From Owenweeksia sp. (lineage in GTDB: Bacteria; Bacteroidota; Bacteroidia; Flavobacteriales; Schleiferiaceae), in contig NZNV01000017.1 of NCBI GenBank assembly GCA_002695025.1, positions 558,001 through 622,000 on the forward strand: DNA of 64,000 nucleotides, given 5' to 3'. Shown one piece after another: positions 45,549 to 53,145 of the stretch. The position numbers were made by a program, and so were the translations under genes. How positions within the stretch are numbered: position 1 is the stretch's first letter; each line of letters begins with the position of its first letter. The notes under the pieces were generated by a model. That model did not search any database and was not told where the DNA came from. It worked only from the letters and a program-made list of their open reading frames with translations.

Positions 45549-47570
45549 ATGAAAAAACACATTCTTTTACCGCTACTGTTAGGTGTTGCAACCTTTACAG
45601 CTTGTAAGAAAGACGCAAATACCAACAATACTTCTCCCTCTTCCACTGTGGCTGATAACTTTGATTATTCCACCACGCGTGAGATCGAAACTAACTTTAA
45701 CGTTAAGAATGTGGAGAACCAGCCTGATCGTGGGGTGAAATTTGAAATTTATACTCCTGACGGTGAGCGCAAGTTGTTTACCGGAGCTACGGATGCCAAT
45801 GGGGCTATGAATACCGTTTTTAGGGCGCCTTCGTACCTGGATGAAGTGATGATCCGTATTACCAACCGTATTGGTCTGGCCAACGGACAGCTTATTCCTA
45901 TTAGCGGAAAGACCATCAGTGGTAACTTCGGGGGAAATGCACCACGTAGCGGAAAACGTAAATTTTCGGGTACTAAGGCCATTACACCGGCCGGGGGTAA
46001 CTGGTATTTCATCGGAACCTATGATTCACAAGGTGTACCCGATTATCTGGAGTCTTCCGCTGATGTTGTAGATGCAGCCTACCTGAATGATATTTCTTCT
46101 GCTCTTCCCGAATTCCTTAATATCCCTGTCAATAAGCCCACTCTGCTGGCGCCTACCAACTCCTATGATGTGGTACTTACCGGCCAGGCTGATGTGTGGA
46201 TTACCTTTATCGGTGAAGGTGCCGGAGCTCTTAATACCTTTGGATACTATAAGTATGACCCCAATAATCCGCCCACTGCTGCTAACCAGATAGATTCTAT
46301 TTTCTGTCTCTTCCCCAATGCTTCCCGCCTTAATTCCGGTGGAGGTTTACAGGCAGGTGACAAGATTAAATTGGGAAATTTTCCCGCAGGAACCGGTATT
46401 GGCTGGGTAATGTTGGCTAACGGGTGGAACGCCTCCACTCAAACCATCAAGGCTTCCAGTCCTACGCAAACCCGTTTTTATTCTACCTATTCCTTTAATC
46501 CTGAAGGTAATGCCAATTTAAGGCAGCATAATGTTCAGTTGGTGGATGCTAACCGTAAGCACATTATCGTAGGTTTTGAAGATATCCGCAGGGATTTCAG
46601 TACGGATAATGACTTTAATGACTTCCTGATGTACGTTACTGTAAGCCCGTTCAGCAACGTGGATATTACCAATATCCCCCAGCCGGAATACTGTACACTG
46701 GATGATGATGGGGATGGCGTGGCTAACTGTGATGAAGATTATCGCAATGATCCTGATCGTGCGTTTGATAATTATACGTCCGGAACCCTGGCTTATGAAG
46801 ATCTCTGGCCTGGTAAAGGTGACTATGATTTCAACGATCTTGTAGTGGATTACCTGACCAACCAGGTGACCAACGCCAGCAACAATATTAAAGACATTAA
46901 GACTACGTATACGCTTAAAGCGCTGGGTGGTGAACTGCACCAGGGTTTTGGGGTAAAGATCGATGGACTCAGCCCTTCTGCGGTGCAGAGTGTAAGCGGT
47001 TCACAGATCACCCAGGGACGCGCTACCTTATCAGGTAATGGAACGGAAGCCGGCCAGAGTGATGCGGTGATCATTGTGTACGATGAGGCTTTTGATCATA
47101 TGCAGCACGTAAGTGGAGAGTCATTTATCAATACCATTCCCGGAAACACAACCGTGGCTCCCGCAGAATTCCAGCTGGATATGACTATGGTATCAGCCGT
47201 AAACCCGGCAACTATTGGTTTGCCTCCTTATAATCCCTTCCTGTTCCTGAGAGATTCAAGACATGGAGGTGTAGGCCCTGAGCGTTACGAGGTGCACCTG
47301 CCGGACATGGAACCTACCGATAAAGTTTTTTCGTCCATGTTTGGAGAAGTGGACGATGATTCCGATCCTAATACCAGCAGGTACTACAAAACACAGAGTA
47401 ACCTGCCCTGGGCACTGCACATTGACGGAACATTTGATTATCCCAGTGAAAAGAATTCAATCTCCGATACCTACCTGAATTTCAATGACTGGGCAACCAG
47501 CGGAGGACTTAACTTCAGTGACTGGTATCTGAACCTTCAAGGTTACCGTGACGGTTCAAAGGTTTACTAG
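45549..47570 (+). CDS. LruC domain-containing surface lipoprotein
   Basis: About 673 aa from ATG at 45549; the GTG at 45534 would add MTPIA before the signal peptide. The N-terminus MKKHILLPLLLGVATFTACKKD is a lipoprotein signal with the acylated Cys followed by KKD. A segment with DxDxDG-like calcium-binding character comes next (DDDGDGVANCDEDYRNDPDRAFDNY). The LruC signature follows: LAYEDLWPGKGDYDFNDLVVDY, then beta-rich repeats ending with DTYLNFNDWATSGGLNFSDWY. The domain is known from Leptospira and Bacteroidota surface proteins; its function is unclear. The gene follows the glycosyltransferase run but has its own promoter-like box and terminator. Confidence 0.88.
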   Translation: MKKHILLPLLLGVATFTACKKDANTNNTSPSSTVADNFDYSTTREIETNFNVKNVENQPDRGVKFEIYTPDGERKLFTGATDANGAMNTVFRAPSYLDEVMIRITNRIGLANGQLIPISGKTISGNFGGNAPRSGKRKFSGTKAITPAGGNWYFIGTYDSQGVPDYLESSADVVDAAYLNDISSALPEFLNIPVNKPTLLAPTNSYDVVLTGQADVWITFIGEGAGALNTFGYYKYDPNNPPTAANQIDSIFCLFPNASRLNSGGGLQAGDKIKLGNFPAGTGIGWVMLANGWNASTQTIKASSPTQTRFYSTYSFNPEGNANLRQHNVQLVDANRKHIIVGFEDIRRDFSTDNDFNDFLMYVTVSPFSNVDITNIPQPEYCTLDDDGDGVANCDEDYRNDPDRAFDNYTSGTLAYEDLWPGKGDYDFNDLVVDYLTNQVTNASNNIKDIKTTYTLKALGGELHQGFGVKIDGLSPSAVQSVSGSQITQGRATLSGNGTEAGQSDAVIIVYDEAFDHMQHVSGESFINTIPGNTTVAPAEFQLDMTMVSAVNPATIGLPPYNPFLFLRDSRHGGVGPERYEVHLPDMEPTDKVFSSMFGEVDDDSDPNTSRYYKTQSNLPWALHIDGTFDYPSEKNSISDTYLNFNDWATSGGLNFSDWYLNLQGYRDGSKVY

Positions 47571-47607
47571 TGGAGAGACAACTTATTTGTTGATTTTTTA
47601 GGAATTA

Positions 47608-47637
47608 GCCTCGGTTTTTACCGGGGCTGTTTTTTTA
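47608..47637 (+). terminator. intrinsic terminator of the LruC-domain gene
   Basis: AGCCTCGGT / ACCGGGGCT form a 9-bp stem with one wobble pair and a TTTT loop, followed by G and seven T. It lies 37 nt after the stop. Confidence 0.88.
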
Positions 47638-47735
47638 GATGGACGTCACCTGCATTTTGGTACGTTTTATGCTTTTTGCTATACTAATAGATAGCAGGAA
47701 TCTGTTTGTTTTAGATGATGTTTTGGTGAATGGAT

Positions 47736-47765
47736 GAAGCCTCGGTGAAGAAATACCGGGGCTTC
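47736..47765 (-). terminator. second related hairpin in the convergent gap, probable terminator for the LOG gene
   Basis: GAAGCCTCGGT (47736-47746) pairs with ACCGGGGCTTC (47755-47765), 11 bp with one wobble pair and an 8-nt loop. The stem repeats that of the terminator 130 nt away. It lies 15 nt past the LOG stop but lacks a T-run on the minus strand, so termination efficiency is uncertain. Confidence 0.5.
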
Positions 47766-47780
47766 TTCGTTTCTGTTCTA

Positions 47781-48506
47781 TCAGAAGTTAGGCTTCAACA
47801 TATAGCGGCCGTAGAACTCGTCAATTACCTGTACGGCTTCTTCAGCAGTATCCACCAACTTAAAGAGATTGAGGTCTTCGGCACTTACGTTATTTTCCTT
47901 TTCCAACAATACCGTTTTTACCCAATCCATTAGGCCGCCCCAAAAATCACGGCCCAGGAGTACAATGGGAAAACGTCCTATCTTAAACGTTTGTATGAGC
48001 GTGATAGCCTCAAAAAGTTCATCCAACGTGCCGAAACCTCCCGGCATTACAATAAATCCCTGGGAGTATTTTACAAACATCACCTTACGCACAAAAAAGT
48101 AATCGAAGTTGAGGTTCTTATCGTGGTCAATGTATTGGTTGGGTTGCTGTTCAAAGGGCAATTCAATATTTAGACCCACCGAAATACCACCTCCACGCTG
48201 AGCGCCTTTATTGGCGGCTTCCATTATACCGGGACCGCCCCCGGTAATAACCCCGTATCCCTTCTGGGTTAGCTGGAAAGCAATATTCTGGGCCAGCTGG
48301 TAGTATTTATGATCCGGTTTAGTACGGGCCGATCCGAAGATGGATACACAAGGCCCGATGCGGGAGAGTGATTCGTAACCGTTTACAAACTCACTCATGA
48401 TCTTGAAAATGGCCCAACTGTCATTGGTGCGTATTTCGTTCCAGTTCTTAGGCTCAAAAGCCCTTTTTATCTTCTCGTCAAACTGTCCGTTGTCGTTCTT
48501 ACTCAT
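47781..48506 (-). CDS. LOG family protein (nucleoside 5'-monophosphate phosphoribohydrolase-like)
   Basis: A 241-aa Rossmann-like protein of the LOG/TIGR00730 family. Signatures are CVSIFGSARTKPDHKYYQLA, GYGVITGGGPGIMEAANKGAQRGGG and the catalytic MPGGFGTLDELFEAITLIQT. Homologues cleave cytokinin riboside 5'-monophosphate or other nucleotide N-glycosidic bonds, and the bacterial role is often nucleotide salvage. It lies 17 nt downstream of uvrA on the same strand, so it is probably the last gene of that unit. Confidence 0.92.
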   Translation of the reverse strand: MSKNDNGQFDEKIKRAFEPKNWNEIRTNDSWAIFKIMSEFVNGYESLSRIGPCVSIFGSARTKPDHKYYQLAQNIAFQLTQKGYGVITGGGPGIMEAANKGAQRGGGISVGLNIELPFEQQPNQYIDHDKNLNFDYFFVRKVMFVKYSQGFIVMPGGFGTLDELFEAITLIQTFKIGRFPIVLLGRDFWGGLMDWVKTVLLEKENNVSAEDLNLFKLVDTAEEAVQVIDEFYGRYMLKPNF

Positions 48507-48523
48507 ACTTTTACTTAGCTCGG

Positions 48524-51367
48524 TTAGCGCTCAAGTTCCGCTTTCAGGAATTTACCGGTGTAACTGTTCTTATGGGTAATGATCTCTTCAGGGGTGCCTT
48601 CAAATACTACGGTGCCACCGCCTTCACCGCCTTCAGGACCGATATCTATAATATGATCGGCCAGTTTGATCACGTCCATATTATGTTCAATTACCAACAC
48701 GGTATTGCCTTTATTCACCAACTTATCCAGTACCTCCATCAGAACGCGTACATCTTCAAAATGGAGTCCGGTGGTTGGCTCGTCCAATATATATAAAGTT
48801 TTGCCGGTATCACGCTTGCTCAGCTCTGTAGCCAATTTAACCCTTTGTGCTTCTCCTCCGGAGAGAGTAGTAGACTGCTGACCGAGGGTTATATAGCCCA
48901 GGCCCACGTCACGCAGCGTACGGAGTTTATTGTAGATCTTGGGGATGCTTTCAAAAAACTCCACGGCATTGTTTACGCTCATATCCAATACGTCTGCAAT
49001 GGATTTGCCTTTGTAGCGTATCTCCAGGGTCTCACGGTTAAAACGCTTACCCTGACAAGTTTCGCAGGGAACGTAGACGTCCGGCAGAAAATTCATTTCA
49101 ATAACCCGTATCCCCGCTCCTTCACAGGTTTCACAACGGCCTCCTTTCACATTAAAGGAAAAGCGTCCTGGTTTGTAACCCCGTACTTTAGCCTCCGGCA
49201 GGTTGGAGAAAAGATCCCGGATATGCGACAGCACCCCGGTATAGGTAGCGGGATTGGAACGGGGCGTGCGCCCGATGGGCGATTGATCTATGTCAATAAC
49301 CTTATCAATGTGCTTCAGACCCGTTACAGATTTATGCTCCAGCGGCTTTTTAACTGAATCATAGAAGTATTGGCTCAGGCAAGGATACAGTGTTTCGTTC
49401 ACCAGGGTGGATTTACCGCTACCTGAAACCCCGGTAACCACAATCAGTTGCCCCAGGGGGAATTGTACCGTTACGTTCTTGAGGTTGTGCCCATTGGCAC
49501 CCTTAAGCACAATTTCTTTACCGCTACCTTTTCTGCGTTCCTTTGGAACAGGGATTTCTTTTTCACCGTTCAGGTATTGGGCTGTAAGGCTATTGCTGTT
49601 AAGGATGTCCCGCAAGGATCCTTTGGCTACCACTTCACCGCCACGTCTGCCGGCAAAAGGACCTATATCATATATATAATCCGCATTTTCGATCATATCC
49701 CGGTCATGCTCAACCACAATAACCGAGTTGCCAACATCCCTTAGTTCTTTAAGAGAGTCAATGAGCTTATGGTTATCCCGTTGGTGTAGACCGATGCTGG
49801 GCTCATCCAGGATGTACAGCACGTTTACCAGTTGTGAACCGATCTGGGTAGCCAGGCGGATACGTTGCGCTTCGCCCCCGGAAAGGCTTCTTGAAGGACG
49901 ATTAAGACTGAGGTAATCCAGGCCCACGTCCAGGAGGAAAGAAGAGCGGGTACGCAGTTCTTTTAGTATTTCACGGGCAATCACCTTTTGGTTCTCGTCC
50001 ATCTCCTCCTCAATATTTTCAAACCAATTGGAAAGTCGGCTGATGCTCATCCGGGCCAGGTCCGCAATACTGGCTTCACCAATGCGGAAATATCGGGCCT
50101 CTTTTTTAAGCCGGTCACCCTCACAGGAGGGGCAGGTAACCTTATTCATAAAACCCTCGGCCCACCGCTTAATGGATTTGCTTTTGGTTTCTTCGCTCTG
50201 GTTTTGGATGAAGTTGATGATCCCCTCAAAATTAATGCTGTATTTACGGGTGATACCAAGGTTTTTATTCTCTACCTCAAAAGCTTCATCCGAGCCGTAA
50301 AGGATCACATCCATACCTTCTTTGGGGATATCCTTTACCGGTGTGGAAATGTCAAAACCGTATTTATCACCAATGATCTCAATCTGGTTAAAGATCCAGG
50401 TACGCTTGTATTCCCCAAGAGGAGCCAGGCCTCCTCTACGAATGGAGAGTTCTGGTTTGGGGATAACCTTTTCCATATCTATTTCCGAAACCTCTCCCAA
50501 GCCGTTACAATGCGGACAGGCTCCTTTTGGAGAGTTAAAGGAGAAGGTGTTGGGTTCCGGCTCTGGGTAGGAGATGCCGCTGGTAGGGCACATAAGGTTT
50601 CGGCTGAAAAACTGGGGGTTTTCAGCTCCCTGTTCCAATACCATCATGACACCCTGGCCCTGTTGTAAGGCTACAATAATGGACTCTTTAAGGCGCTTTT
50701 CATCCTTGCTATCCACCTGCAGGCGGTCCACCACAACCTCAATATCATGGGTTTTGTAGCGGTCCAGTTTCATCCCTTTGGTTACATCCACAATTTCACC
50801 GTCTACCCGTGCCTTTAGGAAGCCCTGTTTGATGATGTGCTCAAAAAGTTCTCGGTAATGCCCCTTCCGTGAACGGATGAGCGGGGCCAGTATACTCACC
50901 TTTTTACCGTCAAATTTTTCAATGATCAGTTCCCGGATCTTTTCATCCGTATAACTTACCATTTTCTCTCCCGTATTATAAGAGTAGGCGGTAGAAGCGC
51001 GGGCAAAAAGCAAACGCAGGAAATCGTAGATCTCCGTAACCGTACCTACGGTGGAACGCGGGTTTTTGGAGGTGGTCTTTTGTTCAATGGAAATAACCGG
51101 GCTCAGACCGTTGATCTTGTCCACGTCTGGCCGTTCCAGGTTGCCCAGGAACTGGCGGGCATAGGCCGAAAAAGTTTCGATATACCTGCGCTGACCTTCT
51201 GCGTAAATAGTGTCAAACGCCAGAGATGACTTACCACTCCCGCTCAGGCCGGTTATTACCACCAATTGGTTGCGGGGAATGGTTACATCAATGTTTTTGA
51301 GATTATGTACACGGGCTCCGAGAACCTCTATTTGCTCTACTTCCGTAAGCTGTTGATCTTCCGTCAT
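48524..51367 (-). CDS. uvrA: excinuclease ABC subunit A
   Basis: A 947-aa nucleotide-excision-repair damage-recognition ATPase. It has two ABC modules with Walker A GLSGSGKSSLAFDT (about 42-55) and GVSGSGKSTLVNETLYP (about 636). Signature helices are SLSGGEAQRIRLATQI and TLSGGEAQRVKLATEL, each followed by ILDEPSIGLHQRD or ILDEPTTGLHFED. The C-terminal zinc finger CETCEGAG ... CETCQGKR is intact. In the first zinc site one CxxC pair reads CPTS, a variation I believe is usual in Bacteroidota. It is downstream of a lytic transglycosylase gene (63-nt gap). Confidence 0.96.
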   Translation of the reverse strand: MTEDQQLTEVEQIEVLGARVHNLKNIDVTIPRNQLVVITGLSGSGKSSLAFDTIYAEGQRRYIETFSAYARQFLGNLERPDVDKINGLSPVISIEQKTTSKNPRSTVGTVTEIYDFLRLLFARASTAYSYNTGEKMVSYTDEKIRELIIEKFDGKKVSILAPLIRSRKGHYRELFEHIIKQGFLKARVDGEIVDVTKGMKLDRYKTHDIEVVVDRLQVDSKDEKRLKESIIVALQQGQGVMMVLEQGAENPQFFSRNLMCPTSGISYPEPEPNTFSFNSPKGACPHCNGLGEVSEIDMEKVIPKPELSIRRGGLAPLGEYKRTWIFNQIEIIGDKYGFDISTPVKDIPKEGMDVILYGSDEAFEVENKNLGITRKYSINFEGIINFIQNQSEETKSKSIKRWAEGFMNKVTCPSCEGDRLKKEARYFRIGEASIADLARMSISRLSNWFENIEEEMDENQKVIAREILKELRTRSSFLLDVGLDYLSLNRPSRSLSGGEAQRIRLATQIGSQLVNVLYILDEPSIGLHQRDNHKLIDSLKELRDVGNSVIVVEHDRDMIENADYIYDIGPFAGRRGGEVVAKGSLRDILNSNSLTAQYLNGEKEIPVPKERRKGSGKEIVLKGANGHNLKNVTVQFPLGQLIVVTGVSGSGKSTLVNETLYPCLSQYFYDSVKKPLEHKSVTGLKHIDKVIDIDQSPIGRTPRSNPATYTGVLSHIRDLFSNLPEAKVRGYKPGRFSFNVKGGRCETCEGAGIRVIEMNFLPDVYVPCETCQGKRFNRETLEIRYKGKSIADVLDMSVNNAVEFFESIPKIYNKLRTLRDVGLGYITLGQQSTTLSGGEAQRVKLATELSKRDTGKTLYILDEPTTGLHFEDVRVLMEVLDKLVNKGNTVLVIEHNMDVIKLADHIIDIGPEGGEGGGTVVFEGTPEEIITHKNSYTGKFLKAELER

Positions 51368-51430
51368 AAAAGGCTGTACCTCTATAAAGAGTGCAAAAAT
51401 AAAGGAACCAGCTGGGGTGTGGAAATGTTT

Positions 51431-52453
51431 TTACTCGGAATCCGGAACGTCTGTAGTATCCGAAATAGCTTCCGGTACATCCTTATCCGATTCAAAATCC
51501 TCCGGCAACATAGCGGTTTCATCATCCAGCCAGTAATAGCCCTTTTTAGGGATCTGTATCTGGTAGGTCTTACCCGATGGATTGGGCAGGTATTCATACC
51601 GTAACCAGGGGTTATGGTATTTCAGGATACGGTAATTGATACCCAGTTTACGGGCAAAATCACCGAATTCCTCTACAGCCGTATCCAACTTAAGCGTATA
51701 CGTGGGAATGGGGTGGTATAAATCTTTCTCACGTACGTGGAAACCATATTTTTCCTGGTTTTCCATAATTTCCTTAACCGCCAGGATGCGGAAGATGTAA
51801 CGGGCCGTCTCACTGTTCAGGGTCAGGTCATAATAGCTTTTGGCTTTTTGACGCTCCATTTGTTTTTTGAGCCCGCTGATCCCCATGTTGTAGGAGGCAG
51901 CTGCCAGGGTCCAGTTCCCGAATTCATCGTAAGCTTCCCGCAAATATTTAGCAGCCGCTTCGGTAGAACGAGCCACATCGTAACGCTCATCCACTTCTTT
52001 GGTAATTTCAAGTCCGTAATGCTTACCGGTAGATTCCAGTATTTGCCAGAAACCGGTAGCACCGGCCGGTGAAACCACATTGCTATAACCACTTTCGATG
52101 AGAGAGAGGTATTTAAAATCATTGGGAATGCCGTATTTCTTCAGGATAGGCTCAATAATGTCTTCATAGCGCCTGGCACGCTTAATAAAAAGAAGGGTTT
52201 GCGATTGCCAGTAGGTATTTACATGCAATTCACGATCAAAACGCTCATGGATATCAGGATCTATAACCGGCACAAATTCACCGGCAAAGGTGATGTCTTC
52301 CGGCAGGGGAAGCGCATAGATATTGTAATCACGGAGAAAATTGGCCTTATGCACACCATCATCGGTATCTGTGGAGTAGGTGTAAAAAGTGAGGAAACGC
52401 AGGCTGATGATCAGCACAGCAATAAACCCTATGATTTGTAATGCTTTGTTCAT
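51431..52453 (-). CDS. lytic transglycosylase (SLT domain, MltD-like)
   Basis: A 340-aa protein with an N-terminal membrane anchor or signal (ALQIIGFIAVLIISLRFLTFY). The SLT domain carries the catalytic glutamate in KYLSLIESGYSNVVSPAGATGFWQI, then WTLAAASYNMGISGLKKQM and the C-terminal wall-active region. It cleaves peptidoglycan glycan strands to form 1,6-anhydromuramyl ends. There is no LysM repeat, unlike E. coli MltD; the tail (QIQIPKKGYYWLDDETA, then an acidic end) is different. Its ATG overlaps the rfbC stop by 4 nt. Confidence 0.92.
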   Translation of the reverse strand: MNKALQIIGFIAVLIISLRFLTFYTYSTDTDDGVHKANFLRDYNIYALPLPEDITFAGEFVPVIDPDIHERFDRELHVNTYWQSQTLLFIKRARRYEDIIEPILKKYGIPNDFKYLSLIESGYSNVVSPAGATGFWQILESTGKHYGLEITKEVDERYDVARSTEAAAKYLREAYDEFGNWTLAAASYNMGISGLKKQMERQKAKSYYDLTLNSETARYIFRILAVKEIMENQEKYGFHVREKDLYHPIPTYTLKLDTAVEEFGDFARKLGINYRILKYHNPWLRYEYLPNPSGKTYQIQIPKKGYYWLDDETAMLPEDFESDKDVPEAISDTTDVPDSE

Positions 52454-53001
52454 GAATACGTAAAAGGTGTTTTAAAATCCTTAAGCAGTTCACCTATCTT
52501 ATCCTTATCGGAAAGCTTTGGTTCTTCAACATTCCAATCGATGTTCAGTTCAGGGTCGTTCCACAACAGGCAGCCTTCCGAAGCCTTGTGATAGTAATTG
52601 GTGCATTTATAGCTGAATATGGTATCATCTTCAAGCGTAGCAAAGCCGTGGGCAAAACCTTCTGGTATCCAGAACATCTTCTTGTTTTCACCCGATAAAA
52701 GAACGCTGTGTTGTTGTCCGTAAGTGGGTGATCCTTTGCGGATGTCCACGGCCACATCCAATACCGAGCCACGAATTACGCGAACCAACTTACCCTGGGC
52801 ATACGGGGGTGCCTGAAAGTGTAAGCCTCGTAATACCCCTTTTGATGAGAGGGATTGATTATCCTGTACAAACTGCATATCGAGGCCCTCTTCAGCAAAG
52901 GCCCTTTGATTGTAGGATTCAAAAAAATGACCCCGGTGGTCACCAAAAACATCGGGGATAATTTCCACAAGATCGGGAATTGGGGTTTCAATTATTTTCA
53001 T
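52450..53001 (-). CDS. rfbC: dTDP-4-dehydrorhamnose 3,5-epimerase
   Basis: 183 aa from ATG at 53001 (MKIIETPIPDLVEIIPDVFGDHRGHFFES), the normal RmlC start. The longer frame adds 13 residues that overlap a promoter-like box. Cupin-fold landmarks are present: FVQDNQSLSSKGVLRGLHFQAPPYAQGKLVRVIRGSVLDVAVDIRKGSPTYG with the active-site His, FWIPEGFAHGFATLEDDTIFSYKCTNYY, and W in NDPELNIDW. It makes dTDP-4-dehydro-L-rhamnose for L-rhamnose in surface glycans, matching the glycosyltransferase locus 8 kb away. rfbA, rfbB and rfbD are not in the window. Confidence 0.94.
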   Translation of the reverse strand: MKIIETPIPDLVEIIPDVFGDHRGHFFESYNQRAFAEEGLDMQFVQDNQSLSSKGVLRGLHFQAPPYAQGKLVRVIRGSVLDVAVDIRKGSPTYGQQHSVLLSGENKKMFWIPEGFAHGFATLEDDTIFSYKCTNYYHKASEGCLLWNDPELNIDWNVEEPKLSDKDKIGELLKDFKTPFTYS

Positions 53002-53006
53002 CGGTG

Positions 53007-53014
53007 CAAAGTTA
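53007..53014 (-). promoter_or_regulatory. candidate -7 box of rfbC, nearly leaderless
   Basis: The minus strand reads TAACTTTG, an exact TAnnTTTG match, ending 5 nt before the rfbC ATG. If it is used, the transcript would start at or within a few bases of the start codon. Confidence 0.4.
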
Positions 53015-53034
53015 AGGCTTTGTGTTCTAAACCA

Positions 53035-53090
53035 TCCCAACGGTTCATCCCGGCATAGTGCGGTTCATCCTGAAGATCCTCCGGTTGGGA
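53035..53090. promoter_or_regulatory. direct repeats flanked by an inverted repeat between rfbC and the TonB receptor gene
   Basis: CGGTTCATCC occurs at 53041-53050 and again at 53061-53070, a 20-nt period. The pair is flanked by TCCCAAC (53035-53041) and GTTGGGA (53084-53090). Paired direct repeats of about 9-10 nt at about two helical turns are how many LytTR regulators bind, and a LytTR regulator gene lies in the receptor cluster. The repeats would sit about 65-95 nt upstream of the receptor transcript start. Confidence 0.5.
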
Positions 53091-53122
53091 GTTTTCTTTT
53101 TTCACAGGATCCCACACCCATC

Positions 53123-53130
53123 TACTTTCG
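53123..53130 (+). promoter_or_regulatory. candidate -7 box of the TonB receptor gene
   Basis: TACTTTCG matches TAnnTTTG at 7 of 8 positions, 15 nt before the ATG, with a T-run 19 nt upstream. Confidence 0.35.
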
Positions 53131-53145
53131 AACTAAAGTTTTAGC

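Noticed and set aside
49988-50668. 226-aa plus-strand frame opposite uvrA
   Set aside because: UvrA is full length on the other strand.
48524-51367. Loss of the first UvrA zinc site (CPTS) as an anomaly
   Set aside because: I believe this variation is normal for Bacteroidota UvrA; the other zinc site is intact.
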